Positions 21,482 to 29,680 of a DNA stretch of 34,699 bases are shown one piece after another. The notes beneath the pieces were generated by a model. It made no database searches and was not told the DNA's origin. It was given only the letters and a program-made list of their open reading frames with translations. How positions within the stretch are numbered: position 1 is the first letter of the stretch; each line of letters begins with the position of its first letter. Location of the stretch: the NCBI GenBank assembly GCA_017448185.1, contig JAFSLX010000034.1:1-34699 (forward strand). Direction: 5' to 3'. Origin of the DNA: Bacteroidales bacterium (GTDB lineage: Bacteria > Bacteroidota > Bacteroidia > Bacteroidales > P3). A program made the translations under genes and the position numbers.

Positions 21482-23926
21482 ATGTTGAATATGAGTAATA
21501 TAAACAAAATCATGGTTGCTGCGGTTATCGCAGTATTCACACTGACAGGTGCTGTTCAGGCACAGCAATTGACAGTCAAGGGCACCGTTCGCGATGCCAA
21601 GACGGGGGAGGCCCTTCCCTTGGTGAACGTGGGTCTGATGCGTTCGACCGACACTGTGTTTGTGCGTGGCAACAGCTCGGACTTCGACGGCCGCTTCGAA
21701 ATCAAAGATGTGAAGCCCGGCCAGTATCTGATGCAGGCCAGCTGCGTGGGCTACGAGACGGTTGTAAAAGACATCTATGTCGTCAAGGACCTCAAGGACA
21801 TCGTCATCGAGCTCAAGGGCGGCACGCTTTTGGAGGCAGTGGAAATCACGGCCGAGAAGCCACTCTATGTGATGGACGGTGAGAAGAACATGTACAACAC
21901 CAAGGAGGACCCCAGCATCCAGACAGGAACGGCGAGCGACGCCCTGCAGAACGCCCCTGGCGTTGAGGTGGATGCCGAGGGCAACATCACGCTGCGCGGC
22001 GTGTCGAGTGTCGAGATTTGGATCAACGACCAGCCAAGCCACATGAACGAGGAGGCCCTGAAGCAGTACATCAAGACTATGCCGGCTGGGGCCATCGAGC
22101 GTATCGAGGTCATCACCAACCCCTCGGCGCGCTACTCCACCACTGGCGGCGTCATCAACATCGTCACCAACCAGACCGTGAAGCGCAACGAATTCCTCAG
22201 CCTCGGCTTCCGCGCCAACACCATGCCGAGCTTCTCGCCCTGGGCCTCGTATGTCTATGCCAACGAGCGGTTCGACATGAACATCTATGTGAACGCCAAC
22301 GTCGCTGTACACAACATGTACTCCGACGGCACGTCGACGCTGCTGGACGCTGCGGGCGACACCAGTCGCTATCAGAGTCACTTCGACACCATACGCAGCC
22401 GCAACATCGGAGGCTACACTGGTCTGAATTTCAACTGGAAGATAAGCGAAAAGACCAACCTGGCCACCTGGGCCGGCATCTACCCCTATTGGGGGCGCAG
22501 CCACAGCACTGTCGACCTCGACTACTATGAATATCCCTCGCCGCAGAACCTCGGCTATCGCTATACGCACGACAATGACGACGGCTTCTTCTGGGGCGGC
22601 TACATGGGCGCCTGGCTCGAGCACCGCTTCGACACCACCGGACGCAAACTCTCGCTGTCGCTCAACGGCAACACCTCCAGCAACAGTGGCACCAGCACCA
22701 GCTCCTTCGTCTATCGCGACCCGCTGCGCGACACCCTGCGCCGCCGCGACGGGAGCTACAATCACAACCCGCACCTGAACCTCAGCTTCGACTATGTGCA
22801 CCCGCTGAAGCACAACTTCGAGCTGGCCGCCGGTGCCACGCTGGGCTATGCGCACAGCAGCATCGGCCAGACGATGGACACCATGGGCGCTGCGGGAAGT
22901 TACGACAACATCGCGCTGCGCTCGTTCGATGCGGCGACCGACTTCCAGAACGTGGCGGCCTATGCCACGCTGCAGAAGCGCTGGGGCGGCTTTACGGCCA
23001 AGCTCGGCATGCGCTTCGAGGAGGACTTCGCCCAGGGTTATATCGAGCATCCCGGGATAAACGACCGCGTGCTTATCGATACCGCCTTCCCGGGCTTTGT
23101 CCCTTCCATCCACCTCAGCTACCAGGCCAAGAACTTCACCTCCTACAGCCTGAGCTACACCCGCCGCTTCGCCCACAGTGAAGACTTCTCGAAGTACTAC
23201 GACTTCAACATCTACGACGACTACTCCTACTCGACCGGCAACCCCAATCTGCGCATGTCCTACACCCACAACCTCGAGGCCGCCTGGAGCAAGTACATCA
23301 TGGGCTTCGGCATGCTGAACCTCAGCGCCTACTTCCGCGCCAACACCGACGAGATAGGCACCATGGCCTATGCCGGATACGCCCCCGCCTACTTCCCCGC
23401 CACGCAGCTGGTCAACTATACCCGTCCGGAGAACATCGGCTCCAGCCACACCGAGGGCCTCGAGGCCAACATAACCTACCGTCCCAGCGGCTTCTTCAAT
23501 GTCCGCCTCAACGCCTCGGTGTTCAACTACGCCTACGCCTACGACGGCTTCAGCGACAACAAGGTCAGCTGGAGTGCCCGCCTCAACCTCTGGGCCAAGC
23601 TGTGGAACAAACTGGAGGTCTTCGCTAACGCGCACTATTCCTCGCCGCGCCTGGGCCTCTACAGCCTCACCGTGGCCAACAAGGGCATCGACCTCGGCTG
23701 CTCGGCCGACTTCTTCGAGCGCCAGCTGAGTGTCTACTTCAACGTCAACGACATCTTCGGCATGGCCGAGTGGGGCAGCAACACCACGGCGCCGCAGTAC
23801 CAGACCACTGGCAGCCAGCAGTTCGACAGCCGCTTCGTGAGCCTTGGCCTCACCTGGCGCATCGGCAAGATGGAACTGGAAAGCAAAGCCCGTCAGGGAG
23901 CTACCGACAGTGCACCGAAAATGTAA
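21482..23926 (+). CDS. Outer-membrane beta-barrel protein, TonB-receptor-like
   Basis: 814 residues. Signal peptide (ending VQAQ), a carboxypeptidase-regulatory-like beta-sandwich (about residues 30-110, VKGTVRDAKTGEALPLVNVGL), a TonB plug-like domain (about 115-225, SDALQNAPGVEVDAEGNITLRG, EVITNPSARYSTTGGVINIVT) and a long barrel of the outer membrane protein beta-barrel type. ATG at 21482; an ATG three codons on (21491) is equally possible. Third-position G/C use is very high, which gives a long but false frame on the other strand. First gene of the operon, under the consensus promoter. A transporter or export partner of the ABC system downstream is possible, but not shown. Confidence 0.88.
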   Translation: MLNMSNINKIMVAAVIAVFTLTGAVQAQQLTVKGTVRDAKTGEALPLVNVGLMRSTDTVFVRGNSSDFDGRFEIKDVKPGQYLMQASCVGYETVVKDIYVVKDLKDIVIELKGGTLLEAVEITAEKPLYVMDGEKNMYNTKEDPSIQTGTASDALQNAPGVEVDAEGNITLRGVSSVEIWINDQPSHMNEEALKQYIKTMPAGAIERIEVITNPSARYSTTGGVINIVTNQTVKRNEFLSLGFRANTMPSFSPWASYVYANERFDMNIYVNANVAVHNMYSDGTSTLLDAAGDTSRYQSHFDTIRSRNIGGYTGLNFNWKISEKTNLATWAGIYPYWGRSHSTVDLDYYEYPSPQNLGYRYTHDNDDGFFWGGYMGAWLEHRFDTTGRKLSLSLNGNTSSNSGTSTSSFVYRDPLRDTLRRRDGSYNHNPHLNLSFDYVHPLKHNFELAAGATLGYAHSSIGQTMDTMGAAGSYDNIALRSFDAATDFQNVAAYATLQKRWGGFTAKLGMRFEEDFAQGYIEHPGINDRVLIDTAFPGFVPSIHLSYQAKNFTSYSLSYTRRFAHSEDFSKYYDFNIYDDYSYSTGNPNLRMSYTHNLEAAWSKYIMGFGMLNLSAYFRANTDEIGTMAYAGYAPAYFPATQLVNYTRPENIGSSHTEGLEANITYRPSGFFNVRLNASVFNYAYAYDGFSDNKVSWSARLNLWAKLWNKLEVFANAHYSSPRLGLYSLTVANKGIDLGCSADFFERQLSVYFNVNDIFGMAEWGSNTTAPQYQTTGSQQFDSRFVSLGLTWRIGKMELESKARQGATDSAPKM

Positions 23927-23954
23927 TTATTAACCTTAAAAAACAAGATAGATT

Positions 23955-24269
23955 ATGAAGATTGTAACCGTAGAAACCCTTCAGGGGGTAAATTATGAAG
24001 AGTTAGGAGTCGTGACTGGTAGCACCATCCAGAGCAAGAATATGTTCAGCGACTTCGGTCAGGGCCTGAAAAGTATTGTCGGTGGCGAGCTGAAAAGCTA
24101 TACCGGCATGATGGAGAAAGCTCGTAACCAAGCCACCCAGCGTATGGTGGATCAGGCAGTGAAGATGGGGGCCGACGCCATCATCGGAGTGCGCTACACC
24201 ACCAGTGCCATCATGGCGCAGGCCGCCGAAGTGCTCGTTTATGGAACAGCAATTAAATACAAATACTAA
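23955..24269 (+). CDS. YbjQ/UPF0145 family protein
   Basis: 104 residues covering the whole YbjQ fold: VTVETLQGVNYEELGVVTGST, a central helix (AYxxMMEKARNQATQRMVDQA region) and GADAIIGVRYTTSAIM. Small pentameric domain once called heavy-metal-binding; biochemical role not settled. Second gene of the rightward operon, 28 bases after the outer-membrane gene and 14 before the ABC ATPase gene. Confidence 0.9.
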   Translation: MKIVTVETLQGVNYEELGVVTGSTIQSKNMFSDFGQGLKSIVGGELKSYTGMMEKARNQATQRMVDQAVKMGADAIIGVRYTTSAIMAQAAEVLVYGTAIKYKY

Positions 24270-24283
24270 AAAACAAAAGCCTT

Positions 24284-25111
24284 ATGATTGAAATTAAAAA
24301 TCTTGACTTCAGTTACAAGAAGACGCCGGTCTTCTCGAACATCAACCTGAGTTTCCCGGAAGGGGCCATCTATGGCCTGCTGGGCGAGAACGGTGTGGGC
24401 AAGACCACACTGCTCAAGCTCATCTGCGGTCTGCAACGCCCCACGGTGGGTAACTGCACCGTTGATGGCATGACCAGCCACGACCGACTGCCCGAGATGC
24501 TTCAGCGAATCGTCTTTATGCCCGACGAGGTAACATTGCCCGACGGTGCCACGCCGCAGCAGTATGTCAATGAGTTGGCTCCATTTTATCCCACTTTCTC
24601 GCAGGGCACCTTCCTGCACCTGATGCAAGAACTTGAGGTGGAACCCGACCGCAAATTCAAGGAGATGAGTTTCGGCCAGCAGAAGAAGAGTCTCATCGCT
24701 GCCAGCCTCTCGCTCGGCACCGACTACATACTGCTCGACGAGCCCACCAACGGCCTCGACATCCCATCGAAGAGCCAGTTCCGCTCCAGCCTGAGCAAGA
24801 TTGCCGACGAGGGCAAGACCATCATCATCAGCACCCATCAGGTGAAAGATGTGGAGAACCTGATAGACCCCATCGTCATCTTGAGCCACAACGCTGTGCT
24901 GCTCGACGCTTCGGTGCAGAAGATTACTGAGAAGCTCTACTTCGAGTATGGCGGTGAGAAACGCGACGACGCCCTCTACAGTGAATTGTTGCCGAGTGGC
25001 TATATGAATGTGGTGCCCAACGCCATCGGCGCGGAGAGTCAGTTGAACATCGAGGCCCTCTTCAACGCCGTGCTGCGCAACAAGAACACTATCAAAGAAC
25101 TGTTCAAGTAA
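24284..25111 (+). CDS. ABC transporter ATP-binding protein (YtrB-like)
   Basis: 275 residues: Walker A GENGVGKTTLLK, a modified signature MSFGQQKK in place of LSGGQ, Walker B YILLDEPTNGLD and the switch His in STHQVKD. Works with the two permeases that follow. ABC ATPases next to a YtrA-type GntR gene usually form envelope-stress exporters of the Ytr/BcrA kind. The C-terminal 60 residues are an extra regulatory-looking part. Confidence 0.93.
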   Translation: MIEIKNLDFSYKKTPVFSNINLSFPEGAIYGLLGENGVGKTTLLKLICGLQRPTVGNCTVDGMTSHDRLPEMLQRIVFMPDEVTLPDGATPQQYVNELAPFYPTFSQGTFLHLMQELEVEPDRKFKEMSFGQQKKSLIAASLSLGTDYILLDEPTNGLDIPSKSQFRSSLSKIADEGKTIIISTHQVKDVENLIDPIVILSHNAVLLDASVQKITEKLYFEYGGEKRDDALYSELLPSGYMNVVPNAIGAESQLNIEALFNAVLRNKNTIKELFK

Positions 25112-25120
25112 TTAAGACAA

Positions 25121-25834
25121 ATGAATAACTCGTTTGATATTCAAAGGTTCGGTCGGCTGGTACTGCACGATGTGAAGCGTTGCACGCCGCGCTTCGGCAC
25201 TGTCGGGGCGATGATGATTTCCGAACTGACGTTTACGCCGCTGATGGTGTTGTCCCAAGGCTTCCTGACGCAGGATCCGCACGGTGCTGGCTACCGCTTG
25301 TCGTTGATGGTACTCATGTCGGCTTTCATATCCTCGATGATACCCACGCAGCTTTATTCCAACGTGGGCAAGAAAAAGACGGGTGTCTACTTTGCCATGC
25401 TGCCCGCCTCGAAGTGGGAGAAGTACCTCTCGATGGTGCTGCTGTCGCTGGTGATTGTGCCACTGACGCTGCTGGTGGCCAATGTGGCCATCGACACACT
25501 GCTTACGGCGGTGCATGCGCCCTACTACCACAAATACCTGTGGCAGTCCGAAGCACTGCAGAGGATCGAGCCCGCGATGGTGTGTAACTGCGCGCTGGCA
25601 TTCATCGGCTCGACGCTGGGCTTCATCTATGCCAATGCTGTGCAGAACAAAGCTTGGCGCAACACGATGTGCATCGTGCTGTGGCTATGGCTGATGGTCG
25701 GCTTGTTCGCCATGATAATCTTCGAGATTGCCGGCCTCACCGGCTATGGCTGGTACCTCGTCGCAGCGCAGGCGCTGTTGGCCGCACTCATGGGCTGGCT
25801 AGGCTGGAACAAAATGAATAAAATGAGTTATTAA
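25121..25834 (+). CDS. ABC permease subunit 1
   Basis: 237 residues with six hydrophobic segments. It shares with the next gene the motif GVYFAMLPASKWEKYLS, seen in ABC-2-type permeases of this Bacteroidales system, and a WNKMNKM end resembling the RLNRMAY end of its neighbour. Ten bases after the ATPase gene; likely forms a heterodimer with permease 2. Confidence 0.85.
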   Translation: MNNSFDIQRFGRLVLHDVKRCTPRFGTVGAMMISELTFTPLMVLSQGFLTQDPHGAGYRLSLMVLMSAFISSMIPTQLYSNVGKKKTGVYFAMLPASKWEKYLSMVLLSLVIVPLTLLVANVAIDTLLTAVHAPYYHKYLWQSEALQRIEPAMVCNCALAFIGSTLGFIYANAVQNKAWRNTMCIVLWLWLMVGLFAMIIFEIAGLTGYGWYLVAAQALLAALMGWLGWNKMNKMSY

Positions 25835-25848
25835 AAAACAAAACAACT

Positions 25849-26700
25849 ATGAATAACAAGTTTGACTGGAACCGTTTCTGCAAAGTCGTCAACAAAGACT
25901 TCCGCAATATGTGGCCGATGTTCGGCACCACAATGATAATCCTTGCCGTGCTGCCCTTCGCGGTGTGGCTCTTTATGACCGTCATTGGCATCAGCGCTCC
26001 GCTTGACCCCGCTTTCCGCCTGATGATGATACAGGGTGTGGCCTATCTCGCCGCCATGATGGCCCCCTCGCGCATGTACCGCACGTGGAACCTCCGCAAC
26101 GAGGGAATCTACTATGCCATGCTTCCCGCCTCGAAGTTGGAGAAATTCATCAGCGCACTGTTCTTCTCGCTCATCGTATGCCCACTTGCCGTCTATCTGG
26201 GCAGCTTCGTGCTTGATTGCTTCCTCACCGCCCTGCCCTTCGGTGCGTGGGAGGACTGGCTATGGCAGAGCAAGGTGGGATTCCCCTTTATCTTTGACAT
26301 GGGGACCATACTGAGTGAGATGGCTACCGACGACGCAGGCGTCGAGCCCTTCCGTGTCCTGTACTTCGGCACGATGTACAACGTCAGTTGCTGGCTGGGC
26401 TACATCAGCACCGTGCTGATGTTTGTCTTCACCGCCACCCTCTTCAAAAAGCACAAGGTGCTGCAGACCATCCTTTGGCTGTATGTCATCAGCTTCGTGC
26501 TTAGCATCGTGCTTATACCGGTGTTCATGGTCCTCTTTGGCAGTTCCGATTTCATAGATTGGGCCTATGACATGATTACAAACATGAGCGGTCAGCAGAT
26601 GGCAAACTGGTTCTTCGGCATCACCAATGGCTTCAATCTGCTGCTGACGGCCCTCTTCGTGTGGCTCAGCTGGCGTCGATTGAACCGCATGGCGTACTGA
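25849..26700 (+). CDS. ABC permease subunit 2
   Basis: 283 residues, six hydrophobic segments, paralogous to permease 1 (GIYYAMLPASKLEKFIS, LTALPFGAWEDWLWQSK). The last 28 bases (26673-26700, ending RLNRMAY) are repeated at 27579-27606, the left end of the tandem duplication. Confidence 0.87.
   Translation: MNNKFDWNRFCKVVNKDFRNMWPMFGTTMIILAVLPFAVWLFMTVIGISAPLDPAFRLMMIQGVAYLAAMMAPSRMYRTWNLRNEGIYYAMLPASKLEKFISALFFSLIVCPLAVYLGSFVLDCFLTALPFGAWEDWLWQSKVGFPFIFDMGTILSEMATDDAGVEPFRVLYFGTMYNVSCWLGYISTVLMFVFTATLFKKHKVLQTILWLYVISFVLSIVLIPVFMVLFGSSDFIDWAYDMITNMSGQQMANWFFGITNGFNLLLTALFVWLSWRRLNRMAY
26673..26700 (+). repeat. Left end of the tandem duplication (3' end of permease 2)
   Basis: The first 20 bases are identical to 27579-27598; the last eight differ only at silent or stop-codon positions (GCGTACTGA here, GCCTATTAA there). 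Confidence 0.9.
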
Positions 26701-26701
26701 T

Positions 26702-26729
26702 GAGTTAAGAGTTAAGAATTAAGAGTTAT
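26702..26729 (+). repeat. 7-nt tandem repeat before the lipoprotein A start
   Basis: Four heptamers: GAGTTAA, GAGTTAA, GAATTAA, GAGTTAT. The last one overlaps the ATG at 26728. The same place in the duplicated copy (before 27625) has no such repeat. Confidence 0.8.
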
Positions 26730-27447
26730 GAAAAAGATAGCAATTATAGTCGCAATGGTCTCCATGCTGTTTGCAGCCTGCGGCGAGAATACAAAGGTTA
26801 AAATCGAGTATGACCACCCGGAGCTCTACAGCGTTGGCGATGCCACGCTGAGTCAGCCCATCAGCGGCATCAGCGTCGACTGGGTCTGCGGCAACGTGGA
26901 CATACGCTACACCGACGACACGGCGGTGCGCATCTACGAGGAGATACAGAAAGGCTTCCTCCCGCTGACCGACTCGCTGCGGATGTACTACCTGGTGGAC
27001 GAGGACGGCGAGCTGGAGATACGGTTCTGCGGCCCGTACAAATACCGCTACGGCGATATGAAGAACCTGCGTAAGCACCTCTACATCGAAGTGCCGCGCG
27101 GCATGGAGCTCAAGGATATTGAAATCGACGGCTTAGAGACCGGCGTGGTTATCGAGAATGTGGTGAGCCGCGAACTGACCGTGGACGGAGTGAAAATCAA
27201 CGTCAACGCCGACTATCACGACGCTTTGCCCAACGAGATTGATATCGACGGCTTACAATGCCTGCTGGCGCTCCATGTGGTGCCCGAAACGGCGGGCCTG
27301 AGCATCGGGATGTCGGGCATAAAGCCTTTCCTCTCGTGCGATCTGCCTTCGCGCAAGGAAGGCGAGAAGACCATCGTGGGCGACGGCCGGTGCAAGGTGG
27401 AAGCCGACGGCGTTGGCATCAAACTGAGCATCCGCGAACTGAAATAA
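26728..27447 (+). CDS. Lipoprotein A of a duplicated pair (DUF4097-like beta fold)
   Basis: 239 residues: signal peptide and lipobox (MLFAAC), then a beta-rich region with periodic short strands, as in auto-transporter-adhesin-like/DUF4097 proteins. Clearly paralogous to lipoprotein B (27625-28335): both have NTKVKI, YSVGxAT, LTDSLRM, DEDGELEI and GDGxCxV. Probably faces the periplasm or surface and works with the ABC system in the same operon. Function unknown. Confidence 0.82.
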   Translation: MKKIAIIVAMVSMLFAACGENTKVKIEYDHPELYSVGDATLSQPISGISVDWVCGNVDIRYTDDTAVRIYEEIQKGFLPLTDSLRMYYLVDEDGELEIRFCGPYKYRYGDMKNLRKHLYIEVPRGMELKDIEIDGLETGVVIENVVSRELTVDGVKINVNADYHDALPNEIDIDGLQCLLALHVVPETAGLSIGMSGIKPFLSCDLPSRKEGEKTIVGDGRCKVEADGVGIKLSIRELK

Positions 27448-27461
27448 AGAAGGGAGAAACT

Positions 27462-27623
27462 ATGGAATTCAGAAAACAGAAATCAATATACCAGCAGATT
27501 GCCGACCGCCTGATGGAACAGATAGCGGAGGGTACGCCTGCGGCCGACGACCGTATGCCGAGTGTGCGCGATGTGGCTGCGTCGATTGAACCGCATGGCC
27601 TATTAAAAGAGAAAGGAGAATAG
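27462..27623 (+). pseudogene. Truncated GntR gene (N-terminal fragment)
   Basis: Begins like the full regulator at 28338 (EFRKQKSIYQQIADRLMEQI, then DDRMPSVRDVAAS), then at the 8-nt GCGTCGAT junction (27579-27586) switches into the end of permease 2, giving a 53-residue product ending GLLKEKGE. It stops before the recognition helix, so it cannot bind DNA as a GntR protein. A product may still be made; it starts 15 bases after lipoprotein A. Confidence 0.85.
27579..27606 (+). repeat. Right copy of the permease 2 end at the duplication junction
   Basis: Repeats 26673-26700. In the permease frame it still spells RRLNRMAY and a stop, here TAA instead of TGA. It marks the exact joint between duplicated unit 1 and unit 2. 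Confidence 0.9.
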
Positions 27624-27624
27624 G

Positions 27625-28335
27625 ATGAAGAAGATAGCTTTGATAGCCTTTCTGGTGGTTGTGCTGCTCTGCAGCTGCGACGGCAATACAAAGGTGAAAA
27701 TAGCCTATGAACACCCGGAGTGTTATAGTGTGGGCAACGCCACGATTATGCAGCCGGTGAACAAGATAAGCATCGACTGGGTTGCAGGCGCGGTGAGCAT
27801 CCAGTATTCCAACGGCAACAGTTTCCGCATCCGCGAGGAGAGTGACAGCACACTCACAGACAGTCTCCGTATGCGCTACTACATTGACGAGGATGGCGAA
27901 TTGGAGATAAAATTCTGCCAGAACGGTAATTACCGGAACGGCAGGCTGGTTGACATAAACAAGCGACTTGTGGTCGAGGTGCCACATGATGCCAGCCTCG
28001 ACGATGTGAATATCGACATGGTGGACGGCCTGATTAATTACGACAGCGTGTGGTGCCACGAGTTGAACCTCGATGTGGTCAACGTGGCCACCACCGTGTG
28101 GACCCCCACACTGCCCGACGAGATCAATGTCGACGCCGTGAAAGCTACACTCCGCCTTTTTGTGGCAAACACCGCAGGAGTGACCCTTGAGATGGACGGT
28201 ATCAAAACTTCGTTGGACAGCAAGCTGCCCGTGCGCAAGGAGGGTAAAAAGACCGTCATCGGCGATGGGCACTGTAGGGTGGACATCGATGCCGTGAGCA
28301 GCGAGGTGTATATCAACAAACTTAATGAACAGTAA
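27625..28335 (+). CDS. Lipoprotein B of the duplicated pair
   Basis: 236 residues: signal peptide with lipobox (VLLCSC), then the same beta-rich fold as lipoprotein A. About half of the residues match lipoprotein A along the whole length by eye, with blocks such as SLRMRYYIDEDGELEI and GDGHCRVD. The stop lies two bases from the GntR start. Divergence between the pair is much greater than that at the flanking junction copies. Confidence 0.83.
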   Translation: MKKIALIAFLVVVLLCSCDGNTKVKIAYEHPECYSVGNATIMQPVNKISIDWVAGAVSIQYSNGNSFRIREESDSTLTDSLRMRYYIDEDGELEIKFCQNGNYRNGRLVDINKRLVVEVPHDASLDDVNIDMVDGLINYDSVWCHELNLDVVNVATTVWTPTLPDEINVDAVKATLRLFVANTAGVTLEMDGIKTSLDSKLPVRKEGKKTVIGDGHCRVDIDAVSSEVYINKLNEQ

Positions 28336-28337
28336 CT

Positions 28338-28688
28338 ATGGACTTCAAGAAACAAAAACCGATATATCTGCAGATTGCCGACCGGCTGATGGAGCAGATC
28401 CTACGCGGTGAACCCGCCGAGGACGACCGTATGCCGAGTGTGCGCGATGTGGCCGCGTCGATGGGGGTGAATCCCAACACGGTGATGCGCACCTTTGAGC
28501 AGCTGCAGAGTGAAGAGATTATCTACAACCGTCGAGGCGTGGGCTATTTCGTTAGCCCCGATGCCAAGGAGAAGATCCTTGCAGAGCAGCGTCGCGAATT
28601 CCTCGAGGAGGAGCTGCCCTATATCCGCCAACGTATGAAGACACTGGGCATCAGTATAGATGAATTGATATTAGATGATGTGATATGA
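28338..28688 (+). CDS. YtrA-type GntR transcription regulator
   Basis: 116 residues: winged-helix domain (QKPIYLQIADRLMEQI, MPSVRDVAASMGVNPNTVMRTFEQLQ, GVGYFV) followed by a short C-terminal helix pair, the YtrA subgroup without a large ligand domain. Such regulators usually repress an ABC operon that contains their own gene; they are normally first, but here the gene is near the end. The palindrome at 21441-21460 is the proposed target. Overlaps the next gene (ATGA). Confidence 0.93.
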   Translation: MDFKKQKPIYLQIADRLMEQILRGEPAEDDRMPSVRDVAASMGVNPNTVMRTFEQLQSEEIIYNRRGVGYFVSPDAKEKILAEQRREFLEEELPYIRQRMKTLGISIDELILDDVI

Positions 28689-29638
28689 AAACAAATGTCA
28701 TTGTAATTATTGCAGCGGTAGCCATGCTGGCCACGGGTTGCCGCGATATCAGGCGTCAGGTGAACGACCTTCTTGTCTATCCGACCACCGCCGAGGAGGT
28801 GGCTGCCACGGCCAAGGACTATCATTCCGACGCCGCCCTCGTGGTCACCAAGGCCGACACGCAGTATGTGCTCTACCGCCGTGCCAGTGCCTTCTCCAAA
28901 GGCGACAGCATCCAACGTTGCTACACCATGCGCTACGTGTCGCGACACCGCTGCCGTCACGACTTCAGCGCCCGCGGAGGCGAGTTCCGCCTCGACGAGC
29001 CCGAACAGCCTGTGGTGCTCACCCGCACGGCAGATAACGCCCTTGCATTCACTGTCGACAGCGTGGTGATAGCGGTTGCCGACATTGCCGTCACCGACAG
29101 TGCGACCACATTCCACTTCGGCTTTGACGAGCCCGACCGCGAGGCGGTGCTCTACCTCTACGGCAAGGCTCGCGACACGAAGGACATCTTTGCCGAGACC
29201 ACCATCCAGCAGATGCTGAGCCTTGCACTGTCGATGGACGTCCTTATGGCCGACTGGGAGGCCGACATTGACTCCGGCTTTGTCGAGGCAGGGACCGCTC
29301 TGGAGGAAGCTTCGTATGCGTTGGAGGCCGCCGAACTCGAGCTGGACGCGGCTATGTCCACGCTGGACAGTGCTGTCAGCACTATTTCCATCCCGGAGTT
29401 CTATGCCGAGTACAGTTACCTCGACAGTCTGGCCAGTGCGCTGGGTTTCACGGAAAAGAAGTCCGTTGCCTATGGCAATGGACACCTCAAATACACCGTC
29501 AATGGCGGCAAGGGAGGTGGCAAGGCCTGCTATTCCCGTATGGAGACGATGCATGATGCGGCAGCATGTATGCATAGGCGCTGCACTGTTGAACACATGC
29601 AGGGGCACCGCAAGTGCCGCTTCACGGTGGAGTGGTAA
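28685..29638 (+). CDS. Lipoprotein of unknown function at the operon end
   Basis: 317 residues with lipobox MLATGC. N-terminal part Asp/Ala-rich beta-like; about residues 195-240 is an Ala/Glu-rich helix (ASYALEAAELELDAAMSTLDSA, in part) likely to be a coiled coil; the C-terminal 40 residues are rich in Gly, Cys, His and Met (GGKGGGKACYSRMETMHD...CMHRRC), which could bind a metal. No family recognised. Its stop codon lies in the arm of the shared terminator. Confidence 0.75.
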   Translation: MKTNVIVIIAAVAMLATGCRDIRRQVNDLLVYPTTAEEVAATAKDYHSDAALVVTKADTQYVLYRRASAFSKGDSIQRCYTMRYVSRHRCRHDFSARGGEFRLDEPEQPVVLTRTADNALAFTVDSVVIAVADIAVTDSATTFHFGFDEPDREAVLYLYGKARDTKDIFAETTIQQMLSLALSMDVLMADWEADIDSGFVEAGTALEEASYALEAAELELDAAMSTLDSAVSTISIPEFYAEYSYLDSLASALGFTEKKSVAYGNGHLKYTVNGGKGGGKACYSRMETMHDAAACMHRRCTVEHMQGHRKCRFTVEW

Positions 29639-29680
29639 AACAGGGAGGGCCGCCCCGATTGGGGCGGCCCTCCCTGTTTT
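29637..29680. terminator. Perfect 20-bp bidirectional terminator
   Basis: Arms AAAACAGGGAGGGCCGCCCC (29637-29656) and its exact inverse (29661-29680), loop GATT, with T runs on both sides. It ends the rightward operon and the leftward YidC-NhaD operon at once; both stop codons are partly inside the arms. Confidence 0.95.

Noticed and set aside
21362-23635. 757-codon open frame on the minus strand
   Set aside because: Lies wholly opposite the outer-membrane barrel gene; Val/Gly/Ala-rich shadow caused by strong third-position G/C use, with no domain.
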